Assembly (NCBI GenBank): GCA_030248295.1
Contig: JASANH010000138.1
Location: 434,001 to 498,000 of the forward strand
Length of the DNA stretch: 64,000 nt
Direction of reading: 5' to 3'
Source of the DNA: Mesodorylaimus sp. YZB2_4
Taxonomy: Eukaryota; Nematoda; Enoplea; Dorylaimida; Dorylaimidae
Part shown: one piece after another, positions 14,668 through 28,200 of the stretch
Numbering within the stretch: position 1 is the stretch's first letter
Layout of the letters: the number at the start of each line of letters is the position of its first letter
Made by a program: the position numbers and the translations under genes
Notes under the pieces: model-generated
What the model was told of the DNA's origin: nothing
The model's input: the letters and a program-made list of their open reading frames with translations, nothing else
The model's database searches: none

Positions 14668-15707
14668 TCTTCCACGAGCCGAGGCCGATTAGGCTTCAAA
14701 GATGTTGGGCCTGAAAAATAGAAAAAAGGATGAATTAGCTTCGAAGCAAGCCCGCCCGCCCAACCTACGAATCTACACAACACACCCCCCGAGCCAGCTA
14801 CCAGTTTGCCTGCACCGACGATCCTATGTTCGAATCACCTCTTCAAAAAACCCAACAAAACTAAAAGAATCAAAACCGAATCTGGCTCTGCAACAATAAC
14901 AAAAAGGACCCAGGCAGGCGATGCGTTATGCGAGGCGTGAACACGTCACCCCTTTAATGCCCATTCAAGGGCGTAAGGTCACGCACTGGTCCTCCCGCGG
15001 GAAACTTGCGTACAAAGCTGTTTCACATCTGCAATTCCATCGTCCAAATTAGCAAACGGCCCAAGGACGGAGACTAGATTAGTTTGGAGAGGCACTCGAG
15101 GAAATCCAGTAAGCCTCGTCATTGCTCCAGACCAAGGAGCCCTTCCGACACAACTCCAAGACGCGACATTTGAATCAACAAAGCCAATCGTCAGCTTATC
15201 ATAGCGTGGAGCAGTCATCTGGCCTCCCCTCACAAGCGAACTGGCACGCCACGTAAACACACGAATCGAAGCAGAAATGCAAAAAATAACCGAGCCTTGT
15301 TCTCAATCCGCCCTCACGTAAAGTCCACTAAGAGACTGCTCGGTAATTTTCTTAGCCATCTCAGAAAACGTCTCAAACGGGCTGGCATTGGCACGCTCCT
15401 CTCGACGGGCTACACTCCTCAGTAGCACAACCGCCGTCGACGATTCCTGGGTTTCCTCGAACGGGCTAGCAACTGCCTCAGCCAGGCGCCACACCGCACG
15501 ATTATTTGCACAAGCAAGAAGACGACGAGAAAAGGCAGCCGTGCGCCTGAACGATGACTAGCTCATCCAGCAACGATGTTCACAACACAGCCTACTGCAA
15601 AGCACCCAACCACGCCCGCTTGACGAATACAAACCAGCTAACCCTCGTCCTAACTTTACTCCACACTTTACTACTCGCACCCACACCACAACATGAACCT
15701 GTCACAG
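14668..15707. other. Intergenic, coronin upstream / POLK downstream
   Basis: These 1,040 bp separate two leftward genes and probably hold the coronin promoter. Two minus-strand ORFs, at 15303-15494 (open upstream to about 15555) and 14979-15260, could be joined by a GTGAGG donor after SLSGLY. They resemble no known family and lack a clear ATG, so they are not called as a gene. Confidence 0.35.
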
Positions 15708-18593
15708 TCACACTGGCTTGAAATACTGGTCAATGGTTTTCACCGAGGACGCTTGGCCACCCGCAACCCTCTTCTGTACACGAGCTTTGGTCGGAGAAGC
15801 ACTTTTACGTTTTCCCATCTTCATCCCACCATCCTGCACGCACGTAGACGAGGACGTGGACAACTGCCGATCCTGCTCCTTGACTAAATTGGATATGGCC
15901 TTGCGGTTCAGGCACTGATCCAGGTGCGCATTCAAGGCGTGACATGTCATCCGTGTAAACTTGCAATTACAAACTGGGCACACCACAGAAGAATGAATCT
16001 GCACCGCCCCATCCGCTCTTTCCGCTTCCCTGACGTCATTTGAAAAAGTTGCATCATTCGAGCAGCCAACAGCTGACGTCGATGCAGGCTCTTCATCGTC
16101 ATCGCTCAAAACGATCATCTCCTCATCGTCGGCCGAGGACTCGTCTTGCACACCGACTGAAACCGACCCAGTGCTATCAACAGAACTCTCGTCCGCGGTG
16201 AGAATGCTTTTTGCGGGCGATAATGTCGATGACTCATTGCGGGGATTCTGACGCAGAAAGCGTGTGATTTCGGGCACCTTCAGACGAGTAGCTTTTGTCT
16301 CGTGGAGAAATGAGGAAAGGCGCACGCCTAAAACGAGCGCAGCGTGACTCAGATTAGGTGAACCGAAACATCCATCGTCATCTGGCAGTGTCATAGACCC
16401 ATAAGCGATTGAAGTTGGCCTAATTGCGCGTACGGATGGACCAGAAATTACGCTTATGCTGCGGCGGCCTACACACCACATACAGTGGACTCATTGGAAA
16501 CCCCTTACCAATACTGCATCTGCTCCATCAGGAGATCAGCACCTACGAGTAGATGATTCCACCCAAAAAAATCATCGACCACTTACCCATCAACCGAAGT
16601 CGTAGTTTCTTCGATGATGTCGCTTCGATTTCAGCCAGAAGAGCAGCCTTCGCTGCATTGAAGACTGACTCAAAATCGGACACAAAGTTGTCCAACGTGG
16701 TGGCTCTCGTTCTCACATCGAATTCAACAGTTTTTATCTTCAAAGTCACAGTTTTTGCCTGCAAAAAGAAACAAAGGCACAACAGACTAGAATCCTCAGG
16801 AATAAAAAGTAAGCAATCTATACAGGATGTACGTAACAACCAGGCGCACTCACTTTCAAATCTTCGTTCCTCATATGTTCCACAGCTTTGTTGCACAGCT
16901 TCCGACATACTTCAGTCAACTCGTCTGGATCGCTGACTTCAGAAAACGTTCTGTAAGAAACCGAATATCAAATTTCGCAGAGAGCCATAGCATCGTGAAG
17001 GACTCACCTCTCGACTCCGATACTCTTCCTGTCCGAGTCGCCATAAGAACTGCTGCAAGCCAAACCAGCAATTGGCATCAACAAACACGACAAATAAGCG
17101 AAAAGGCTCACTTGTCGAACATCGAAGAACCAATTCCCAACGACACTCGTAAGAAGAACCTGTGCGACGATGGTGAGTAGATCAGAGCCAAGAGACCACG
17201 CTTTTCGTAGAGATCTCGACAAGTTTCCACACCGATCGCCTTCAACATACTTTCGGTGACACCGCCAATACCAGATATTTTTCGAATAGGCAATTTTCTA
17301 ACAAATTCCATGATCATCTCGTAATCAGGGGGCAAATAAAACTGGCCGTTGGGTTTGTGAATATCAGTGCAGACCTTGGCCAGCATCTTATTAACGGATA
17401 TGCCTGAAAAAGAAGAGTTTCTGAATAAGAAAAGAATCACAACCAAGGACCTTACCTGCACTGGCTGTCAGCCCAGTTTCTTGCTCGATGCGGAATCGAA
17501 GCTCCTTGGTGACTTCTTCGGGCGAATGTCCAAAGTTGACTTCATCTTCCAAAATCAACCGTTCCTTCCCGCACTCGTCGCAGACCTCAGACGAGCAGTC
17601 TTTCTTGTCCGCAGTATCTTCGAAGCGAGGCAACTTGCACAGGCAATCACCAGCGTATCGTCGACGACGATAAGTCTTTGTCGAACGCGATCCGTCATCG
17701 ATGCTTGACTTCCGCGTCAGCAAGTAATCTGTGATGTCCAAGGTGGCTTCGTCCAATCCAATGGCCATGAAGTTGGGATCATATTCGGCCATTACTGCAC
17801 GCACTTGTTCGCTGACCGCAGTGTACTTGCGGAAATTGCACGGAACAATGACCAGTTGAGGACACAGCTTCTTTCCGATGTAACCCGCCATGGCCGCTCT
17901 GACTCCGAATCGACGCGCGATGTAATTCGAGGTGGACTGAAAATGGAAAATGAGATCGGGCAAACTTTTAGCTCCTGTCTGGACCGATGTGCAGGATTTT
18001 CAAATAAGCAGCCCACTTTTATCACAGTTACTTGATGCGTTTAGCCTCTCCTAACTTAACTCCTATTACGTACAGTCCCTCCCTGTAGCACAGTCTCCTC
18101 AAACCGCTCACCAGCATGCTTATTCCTCCGACCGCCATCGGCTTATCACGAAGCGCAGGATTGTCACGCATCTCCACCGCAGCATAGAACGCGTCCATGT
18201 CGATGTGTACAACTGTTCGACTGAGATCACGGCTTTCCTCGAGTTGCTTCGCTAATCGATCCATCTAAAACGAACAGCGTTCACAATCTCGCACAACTGC
18301 TCGTATATCAACATACTCACTTCCGATTCGCTGAATCGAATCTTCTCCGGAGTCAACTTCGCGATGACTTCCTGCTGCTGCCGAATCCGCTCTTCAATCC
18401 GTTTCGCTCGTTTTTCTTGATGTTTTGTATACAATGAATTCTTCGACGCTTCTTTGATAATGGCATTGATACGATCCTAAATTAACTAGCAGGTAATTTT
18501 ATGCTCATTCGTGAAAACAGAACAAATACTGCCTACCTTGTCCAAGCCTTGAAGCCCGGCTTTATTATCGTTCAATTTCATAGAGAAATCCAT
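15708..18593 (-). CDS. POLK: DNA polymerase kappa
   Basis: This Y-family translesion polymerase bypasses minor-groove lesions in the nucleus. It starts at 18593 with [20 protein letters not shown], the kappa N-clasp. The catalytic core has [71 protein letters not shown] and [20 protein letters not shown], then the little-finger region ([20 protein letters not shown]). The C terminus carries one Rad18-type UBZ zinc finger ([20 protein letters not shown], then DQCLN) and a terminal PIP-box-like TIDQYFKPV. Vertebrate Pol kappa usually has two UBZ fingers; I find one. In the palm motif the usual 'SLDEAY' reads GLDEAT: the catalytic Asp-Glu is kept but two flanking residues differ. The gene is divergent from NOG1. 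Confidence 0.93.
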
Positions 18594-18961
18594 TTTGAAG
18601 ACGAACTATCTACCAATCAGATCCAGACCTGCCTGCGACAAAAAGTCAGTCAGTAGGAGCCGCAAATGCAGTAACTCTCACTCGCTAAATACTCGGGCTC
18701 ACCGATTATTAAAGGGTTACTTCTCCAAATAGCTTCATCTGTCTGTATTTTACTAGAGTTCTCTTTTAAATATTATTGATTTCTTCCTTTATTTTTTTGC
18801 TTCTGAATGGTAATCAAATTATTATTCAGTACGTTAGGAATACGCAAATACCACAATAGGATCGGTTTCAGTTTCTCTTTTCGTGTAACTTGCCGAAATT
18901 TCTTCCGTGGCAGAAATTTCAATTCGATTTCATAATTTCAGTTTAGAAATCGAAACCAGCA
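18594..18961. promoter_or_regulatory. Bidirectional promoter region POLK / NOG1
   Basis: Start codons of POLK (-) and NOG1 (+) are 368 bp apart, so this AT-rich stretch must contain both promoters. No specific motif is convincing. Confidence 0.5.
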
Positions 18962-21900
18962 ATGGCTCAATATAATTTTAAGAAAATTACCATCGTTCCA
19001 TCAGGAAAAGTAAGGAATTTTGATCAGTTTCTAAAGTTAGAAAAGAGGTAACAGAATATTTGATTTCAGGACTTCAAAGAAATTGTTTTGTCCAAAACTC
19101 AACGAAAAACGCCTACCGTCGTTCATAAACATTATCAGATTTCTCGGATTCGCCAGTTCTACACAAGGAAGATCAAGTTCGCCCAGCAAACGATCCACGA
19201 TAAACTGACGCAGATCTTGGACGATTTTCCGAAATTAGAGGTAAGTGAACGTTTGGTACGATGGTTAGAGTTTGTGAGGGATGCTAAATCGGACACGTTT
19301 TTGCTACAAGATACTATTTACCGAGGCTGGCTGCCAGTTTGTCCAGAAATGTTACTTGGAATGATGGCCTAATGTGACTTAATCGTTTTCTAGGATGTGC
19401 ACCCATTTTACGCTGATTTGATGAATATTCTATACGACAAGGACCATTATAAAATCGCTTTGGGTCAAATGAATACTGCGCGGCATTTAATTCACAAGTG
19501 AGTGTTCCTAATTTGGCTGTTACATCTTGCTAATACCGGTATTTTTAGTGTTTGTCGCGATTACGTTCGATTGATGAAGTATGCTGACTCGTTGTATCGA
19601 TGCAAGATGCTGAAACGAGCAGCTCTCGGACGGTAAGAGATGGCATAGTCTTGTATAAGATACAGAATAATATTTGCTTTGTTTCAGAATGATCAAAATT
19701 GTTTCGCGTCAAAAAGAGAGCTTTGCTTACTTGGAGCAAGTGCGTCAGCATTTGTCACGTCTTCCGAGCATTGATCCGAATACCAGGTTAGATTTAGTGC
19801 GAAGGTCCTTGTAGGGTAGTGATAACGTGCTCTCTTTCAGGACGCTTCTTGTTTGCGGCTTCCCAAATGTCGGAAAATCGTCTTTGATCAACAAGCTTAC
19901 TCGAGCTGACGTCGAAGTGCAGCCGTACGCTTTCACTACGAAGGCATTGTATGTGGGACATATGGATTACAAATATTTGCGTTGGCAGGTACCTTTGCGA
20001 TGCCCTTATTTAGGAGACTCCAAAGAACTAATCAGACGTCCCTGCGGTGTTAAGGTGATCGATACGCCGGGTATCTTGGATCAGCCGTTGGAAGAACGCA
20101 ATACGATCGAAATGCAGGCTGTTACTGCCTTGGCCCACATCAGAGCTGCGATTCTTTTCATCATGGATGTCTCGGAGCAATGCAACTACAGCTTGGAAGA
20201 ACAGGCAAGTCAGTTTGTGATATTGAGGAATACATAGCGAGTTTTCCTGACTGAAACGACCACTGGTACCACGGAAACTGTCATGGCCTGGCTGCTTCTT
20301 TCAGGTCAGTCTTTTCAACAGCATTCGTCCACTGTTCGCCAATAAGCCAGTCTTGGTCGGTGCGAATAAAGTTGACGTTGTGCGAGTGGCTGAATTACCA
20401 ACTGAGAAACGGGTAAGGAGGACTGGACTCAATTTGTTGAGTGACACATTTTTATTCTGTTTAAAGGCGATTTTCGAAAATATTGAAAAGCAAAATATTC
20501 CAGTTATTGAAATGAGTACGGTCACATTGGAAGGCATTATGGATTTTCGAAATGAGGTTTGACATTTGAAGGCTTCTCCAATTGTGGTTCTGATTCTGTC
20601 TGCACGCTTTTTTTCAGGCTTGCGATCGGCTGTTATCGGTTAGAGTCGAGCAAAAAATGAAAGGCAAGAAAGTGACTGGCGTATTGAACCGACTTTACGT
20701 CGCGGAGCCGAAACAGAGAGACGAGAAGGTAACACTGGCTATTGTCACTGGGACCGGTGGTGAGATTGAAACTAACGAGGTCGAGTTTTAGGAGAGGCCT
20801 CCGTGCATACCGGAAGCTGTTCTACGAAAACGAGCCGGTATGGAGGTTGTGGACGAGGCCCCGCCGAAGAAGAAATTAGTACGTTGTTTTTTCGTTTTCA
20901 GTACAGTCAGTCATGGATTGACAGTTCCTTTCAGGAGCGCGACATCGAAGTGGAGATGGGCGATGATTATATCTTGGATTTGAAGAGTAAGAACTGATTG
21001 TGAATTATCACTTTATAGGAATCTGATATTCGATTCTTCTAGAAAACTATTTGGTCAAGCCGGAGGAGAAATACGACAAGATTCCTGAAATATGGGAAGG
21101 GCATAACGTAGCGGATTTTGTCGATCCTAATATAAAAAATAAGCTGGCGGCGTTGATGGAGGAAGAGTACCTGAGAGTGAATGCTGGCTTCTATGACGAC
21201 GATATGGAGTCGGACGATGACGAAACGCGAGAGATGAGGAAGCAGGCCCAGATGTGAGTCGTGGAGTCTTGAGGATGACTATTGGTAGAAGGCTGTGAAA
21301 GAAACGGTAGGTAGCTCGTACATTTTTGTAGAATTCGGAAAAAGCAGACCATTATAACAAAAGAGTCACGTGAACGACGTTCAAGCACGAAGCCGAAGGC
21401 ACCTCGAATTGGACGAAAGGTAAGAAAAATGTCTGTCGCCTTGGAAAGGCCGTTATTTGAAAGACGATGGGCGTTTTAGAGGGAACGCAGTCGATCCCGA
21501 CTGGAGAGCGAGATGCAAGAGCTGGGTGTTGATTTGCGGTCGAAGAAAATGGTAAGCTATATTTTCAGCAGTCTAGTTGGTGATGAATGTTTTACTCGGG
21601 TTTTTTCTGAGGCAAGGTGCAAGAAGAATATACAGTCAAGCTTCTTTATTTCAGCGGCATCTTTCTGGCCAAGCCAGGTCTCGTTCGGTATCCGTCAAGA
21701 AAGCACGTTTGGATCCAGTCACGAATCGCGTTCGCAGCTCTTCGAGATCGGTGCCGCGGGATCAGCAAGGCTTGAAGGACGATACGGTATGAGAACGAAT
21801 TTTTAAAATCTGTGACTTTGTCTTGTACGCTGGTCTTTCAGCAAATGACAAAAGTGAAAAGGATTTCGAAGAAAGCTCAAAAAGGCAGTCAGCGTGCGGC

Positions 21901-21994
21901 CAGAGCGGGAGAAGGCGATCGGCGGATTTTTTCGAAGATGCCGAAACATTTGTTCTCTGGCAAACGAGGCATGGGTAAAACGGATAGGCGCTAA
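18962..21994 (+). CDS. GTPBP4: Nucleolar GTP-binding protein 1 (NOG1/GTPBP4)
   Basis: NOG1 is a nucleolar OBG-type GTPase needed for 60S ribosomal subunit maturation. The start at 18962 gives [16 protein letters not shown]. Exons then give [20 protein letters not shown], the G1 motif GFPNVGKSS, the G2 region [20 protein letters not shown], the G3 motif VIDTPGILD and [19 protein letters not shown]. The helical C-terminal half has [11 protein letters not shown] and [17 protein letters not shown]. The basic tail ends [17 protein letters not shown] at 21994, the family's usual end. The 66-nt intron at 19989-20054 has no in-frame stop and keeps the frame, but NOG1 proteins read straight from RWQ to VIDTPG, so I treat it as spliced. 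About ten short introns are present. Confidence 0.95.
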
Positions 21995-22216
21995 AGTGCT
22001 TTGTGAAATTTTTGAAGAGTTGAAGAGTAAAAGGACTTTCGACAAGACTACAGTACTGGATTTTTACTTCCCGGATTTAGGCAAACCGAAGGTTATTCAC
22101 GTACTCATGGAGGGCTATGCGGGGCGCCGCCATACACTAACAGACCAGCACACTATGGCCAGCGCAAGGTGTGCACCTACTCTGGCAAAGCTACGAATCG
22201 TATGCAGTGTGTACAT

Positions 22217-25200
22217 TCATCGGTAGCTCGTGGACAGCCGAGACGTGGTGGCTGGCCGTTTGGACAAGACTGTAGTCAGCGTTCGACGGGTGAGAGGAGA
22301 GATGACTTCGGTGGTGGTCTGAAAGGAAAGGCAGGTGAAGGTTGGGGATAGGACCGTGCGAGGACACCATACGATGGGGCTGCCAGCGAGCAGACCGGAA
22401 ACGCGGCCTCGGTTTTCGGCCCTGACACGGGACAGGATACTCTCGGCTGCGTCTGCCCGGCCTTCCACATTCTCTAGCTCGTTTTGCAACGCGCGACACC
22501 TGGTCAGGTTGGCAGTGGCCATTTCCTCCTGAAATGGAAAATTAGCGTTTATGGGGAGATCACATTTCATCGGCACAAAAGACATTGAAGATGTCTGGAC
22601 AAGGAGCTGAGGCTGGCTGTATGTTTTAAGGGGCACAGGTTGAGACTATCAGAGAGCCAGGATGTCCCGATTCCTCCTTCCTCTGTTCGGGGCCACAGAG
22701 AATGAAACGCTGGGTTTTCATTGCCCATTGAGTAACTCTGCATGTTCCCTTATGAATCAGAATGTCTTTTCTGGCCGGCACACGAGACTGTTTCAGGATG
22801 GTGAGTCCACCAGATACTTCGTTGTCGAGTGTGGATGAGAGTCAACTCAATACGTTATATGGTGGAGTGCCTGGGGTCGTTCCTGTGGCTCTGGTCGGTC
22901 GTACGATTAGTATCCACAGGACAAACCAAGGACTTCGTCGCTGAGACATGGCTTACCGCTTCTTCCCGCTGTCGTCTGTAGACTCTCAACTTGTGTTCCA
23001 AGTTTTCTACAACGTCTGCCATGCGGCTGGCTTGGAGCCGTTCTTGTTCCATCTGCAAGCAAGAGCTCGTGTGTGTCCACAACATTGCGATCCCGCGGCG
23101 TACCTGGAACTGCAGTTCTTTGATCAATCTTTCCGATCCGCGCTCCGCTCGCAACGCCTCGTGCGCTTTCTGTCTTTCTTGCTTCAGCTCGGTCTCCAAG
23201 TCGCGGACCTGAAATGATTATGGGTCGGTGGAGACATCGCGAAATGGACTGTTACGGTGCCAGGGAGTGCACACGACACTCGACGTGGTCCACAGGCAAG
23301 GGTGCCTTACTGTCTGCTCTAAGCGTGCCACGGTCCCTTCAGTGCTCATCAAGGCACTCCTCTCCAATCGCTCAATCTTGTTTCGTAGCTCTTTGATGGT
23401 GCACTCCAGTTCCAAGGTTGTCTGTTCAGCTCTCGCTGCCCGTTCCCGTTCCAGACTCAATTCCTCACTCAGCGATACTCGATCAGCCTCGACCTCTGTG
23501 GCTTTGTCTTCGGCGATTGTGGCTGTACTGGTGGCCAGTTCCAGGTTTAACTGAAGGAACGAGGGCACGTGATGGCCGAGACTATGCACACCAGCTAGAA
23601 TTACCCTGGCATCGTCCGCTGCAGACTCAATTTCCTGCTTGGCCACTTTTAATTGACTCAATGCAGCCTCGTGCTCGGCCACGTCACGTTTCAAAGCTGA
23701 TGTCTGTTCGATAAGTTCTTGACGGGATTTCTCAACCTGAAAGAGTCCCCTATGTTATGTTCTGCCAATGAAAACAAACTCGAGGATGGGAGAAACCAAA
23801 ATCTTTATACCCAGTCGAATGGCTATCACCTGACTACTTGTCACTAGCATGACGCCTAATACGCGCAAGTCATGAACTTGCAGCTGGCTGAATCATTTCC
23901 TGTGCAAATATGAGCATGGCTGTGGACTGTACGCCTGACTAGAACTCCGATCAGGAACCAGGGCATTACTCACCTGGACCAGGGCGGCGGCCATTTCTTC
24001 TCGTTCCTTCTGCAACACGCTGGCACGCTTCTCGGCCATTGAGCACTTGTCAATTGCATTGCCATGATCATGTTTCAATTTCTCGAGACGCAATGCAAGA
24101 TCCTGTAAGACATGGTTGCCCACACTTTATCCGACTCGAAGCTTCTAGTACCTGGTTTTGTTCATTGATACGCTTCATCCTCTCCAGTGCCTCCAGTCTA
24201 GCCTTATTGGCATCCTCCAGCGAGGCTTCCAATGCAGCCACTCTCTTCTCCACGCACTGTCGCTGTTTAACTGCGGTTTCTCGGGAACGCTTCTCTTCGT
24301 CCACTCTGACACTCAGATCTTCGATTGCTTCGCGTAACGCTCGCCTAAATCAGAATCTCAGCATGCAAGAGGGGGCGTGGAGCTCAATCTGCAAATCCAA
24401 CCTGGCTTCATCGAATTCGACAGCCTTCTCTTTCACTTTTGCGTCAATGATAGCTTGTACACCAGACAGCTCCGCTTGAGCTGCTACTAGCCGCTTTGAT
24501 TTAGCCATAGTGTCGCTGTCACTTGATTCGAGCAGTTTCTGCAATGGAGTAAGAGATGGTGAGAAAATGGGCTTTCTCAGGATTAGCGAGGCTACTTCTA
24601 GTTCTTCCTTTTCTTCCGTCAATCGCCTTTTTAGTTTTTCGGTCTCGCGTAAAGCATCGGTCACTTCGGTCACGTGCTCTTGCAAACCATGTAGCTCTTC
24701 TAAAAGGAAGACCATCGGACTTAAAACGACGGCGCGGGGCACGGCAATGATGAAAAATGGACCTTTAAATTTTTGGTTTTCATATCTTAGCGCGGCTGCT
24801 TCTTCGGCGGCTTCTTCTACTTGGCGTCTGGATTGCTGGAGTTCGCTGGTGGCTGTACGCAGTTCCTAGAATGGGAAGAAAGGATTGCAGAACTGCATTG
24901 CAGATGCAGCTTTGGAAACTTAAGTGGAGTTCATCTCATCGTCAGCTTATTTATACTCCGCCAATGCGACTAGTCCCCCCCCCCCCACGCCTAGTTATGA
25001 CTCTCTAACCGTAACATCAGCCAGTCACATAGAAGACGTAGGGAGGAAGTCTTACGTCTTCTAGGGCCACCACTTTCTTGGAAAGATCGTTGTACTTTTG
25101 TTCCCATTCTCGAATCGTCTTGTCGAGTGCCATGACCCGCTTATCATAGCCGGACATGGTCGCATTTGCCTGAATCAGTGACATATGCAATGTGGGGCAG

Positions 25201-28200
25201 GCTTTATGACAAATGCCACTGACCTTCTCCAACTCTACAGTCAAATCGTCAATCTCTTCTCGCAGCTGTTTGCGAATGCGTTCCAGCGATGCGATGCGAC
25301 CAGTCAGTGTCTCATTCTCCTCCCGAGCTTGGGTCAGCTTATTCGTGTAGTAGTTCCTAAGATAGAAGTCACATTATTACGTTCCGTAAGTGTAAACCAT
25401 GGTGGCTACTTTTGGAGGGGAGAAGGGGCCATGAGCCATTTCGTGTACCTTAGTAGTCGGGCACGTCATTAAAACTGCCGCATACACTGATCAAGGACAC
25501 TTATGCTGTAGCACCCTAGGGGGGCTCTACCGCACCCAAAGATACTGTCCAACTGTTGCGTCAAGGCAAATCGAAACTCAGCCAGGGATGGGACCTAACG
25601 ATAAGTAAACCTAACAGGTCAGAGTGTCCAAGCGCTTGGAGTGTAATATTGTACATACGGGTACAACCGCCCGACCAGTGTGTCTGCATCCAGGCCCACC
25701 CAAACCACAAAAGGAAGCGACACGTCTGAGGTAATAAACCAGTGCTCACTTTTGCTGCTCCAGAAGTTCAGCCTGAGCCAAACTACACTGTTCCAATTTG
25801 GTTTGCAAAGTGGCGATCTCAGTATTGGCCCGACCCAGTTGGCGAGTCAGTTCTTTCTTCTTCTCCTCGTCATGCAGATTGACCTCGCGTAGTGTCTCGT
25901 TCTCCTTTTCTAATTGCTTGACTCGCTCCTCTAGTGCCGCTCTTCTCTAAATCTCATGGAGTCATATCAAAGTTCGAAGTGAGCAATAAATGGGTACCTT
26001 GATTTCTTCATTCAAGGTCGCAGTCAGCAGGTCGACTTGGCGTTGTAAGTCGGCCCTCTCCTTGTCAATATCCGCCATCTGTGACTGACTTTCGCGGAGT
26101 TGGAGACCTGCAAACCCATGTTGGTGTTGGGATTGGGAGGGGTAAGGATAGGAAAACAAGGATACCGAGTTTGTCATTTTCGGTATTGATTTTGAGACGA
26201 GCATTAGCAGCTTCTGCGAGCAAGCCTTGCAGTTCTTCCACTTTCAGTTGGTACTCGTACGCTTTTAGTTCTATTTTGTTCTTCTGTGCTTCAAGGTTTC
26301 TCTTAAAAAAAACAGTCACAACTAAAAGAAACAAGGCTGCAATAGTGGTGGTGCAGACCTTTAAGCTTTCATCAGCGAGCTGGAAGTAATGATGCTCATG
26401 GCAAAAGCACATAGTCCTCCCACACCATTCACCTTTGCACCCGGACTTACCTTATCCTGATTCAAAGCGTCGGCACTCGATCGGGCTTCGTCTAACTGTG
26501 CTCTCAGCTTGGAGCATTCGCGCTCCGCCTTAGTCTTCTCTGAACGTGCAGTGTGTAATTGGTCTTCAATACAAACGATCACTTCGGTTTGCTTCTTTCG
26601 CAGTGAGTCCAGCGCTATCTGATGCTCGCGACGTGCCTTCTCGGCTTCTCCGCGTAGTCGACTTAGGTCCTGCTCCCGTTTTGCATCTAGTTCAGCCTGG
26701 AAATAACACTCGAGGGATTAGCGGCATAACCGAATCCATGGCCCATTTGTGATAGGGACTGTAGACCAAATGGGAATGGCTTTCAGGTCTAAAACGTTTT
26801 CATGACGTGGCTAATTTCTGAATGTTCAATGCACAGCATGGACATAGTCGTGGATCAAAATACAGGGTCTTCATAAAGTTTTAGGAAGAAAATAATTGGC
26901 TGTATCTTTTGCTGTAGCAATTAGTTTTCAGAATTATTTACATAAATTTAAGATTTTAGGCCACGGCATTTACGCATACATATTACAGGTAAGCTTTACA
27001 CTGAATGTAAAGTTAAAATTTTGTGACCTCAACGCCTAAATCTTAATAATTCTGAGATCTGTCGCTTTAACAAAAGATACAGCCAATTATTTTCCTCCTG
27101 AAGCTTTATGACAGCCTGTTCTTGCTGTGAGCATGGACAGTAAAATGAGTGTTTCAAATGCGGCATAAGCAATCTAGGATAAGCTACTGACACGGAAAAT
27201 AAGCATACTGAACCATGATGGTGAGCAAAGTAGAGCTTACCCGAGCGACAGCCTGCTTTTCGGCTTGCTCCAATTTCCACTCCACTTGCTCCACTCGTTT
27301 TCGTGCAGTCTGCTCGTTCTGTTCTGCCGCACTTCGCAGACCTCGTTCTTGACTGAGCAGTTTCTCCAGCTCACGGATTTTGTCCTGAAAGGAACGGGTC
27401 GTTGGTGGCCAGACTCGCAGTATGTCTACACTGCAGTATGCCGCGGAGCCCGTCCCCTCTCCAACCCACAGTGTGCGCTCATATGGTCATGCAGGTTTTA
27501 CCGCGAGGCTCTTCTCCATCTCTTCTTGATCCTTATCGTCCACACAGTCGAGCCGATTGCGGGGCTCGTCGGAAGTAGTGATTCGAATGTTGCTGGCACT
27601 ACGTCTGGGTGGGATAGTGGACACGAAAGAACGAGTTAGGGCTGGCAAGCGGGTGGAGGCCGAGGCGTAGGACGAGTAGCGGAACTTGGTGCTGCCATCC
27701 TTATCGGCCGATGGGGTGAATCGATATCCCACGGCACTATCAGCCTTGAGGGAACTGTACGAAGACAGGAATCGACTCGGCGATGGCCTATCAGACCAGG
27801 ACGGCGATTTTCGCGAGACAGTCGACAGAGTTGAGGAAGTATCAACGGATATGTGCAATGGCTTCGCCTTGCCGCTTGTGGAATTGGAAATCGTCATCTT
27901 CTCGCTGCCAGGCGATTGATCGCTGGATACAACTGAATTTGCTCTGATATTTTCCAATACAGTTTCAGTCGCCTGAGTTCGTTTGATAGTCCAGTCCACC
28001 AATCCTCTTTCTGGCACGTTGTAATGAGCGCTCAGATCTCGATCATTGATTGCTTTGTCGTCCAGAAAAACAAAGCAGTCCGCGTGCATAGAGTTGTCCA
28101 ATATCAAACTGGCCTCGCCATCAGTGCCACTGTAAAAAGTTACATCACCACCGTCAGAGGACGGGGAGAAAAAGGCAGGGGAAACAGGGGACAGGAAAGA

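Noticed and set aside
14820-14845. B-box-like GTTCGAATC upstream of coronin
   Set aside because: No T-arm pairing or A box; a chance match is likely.
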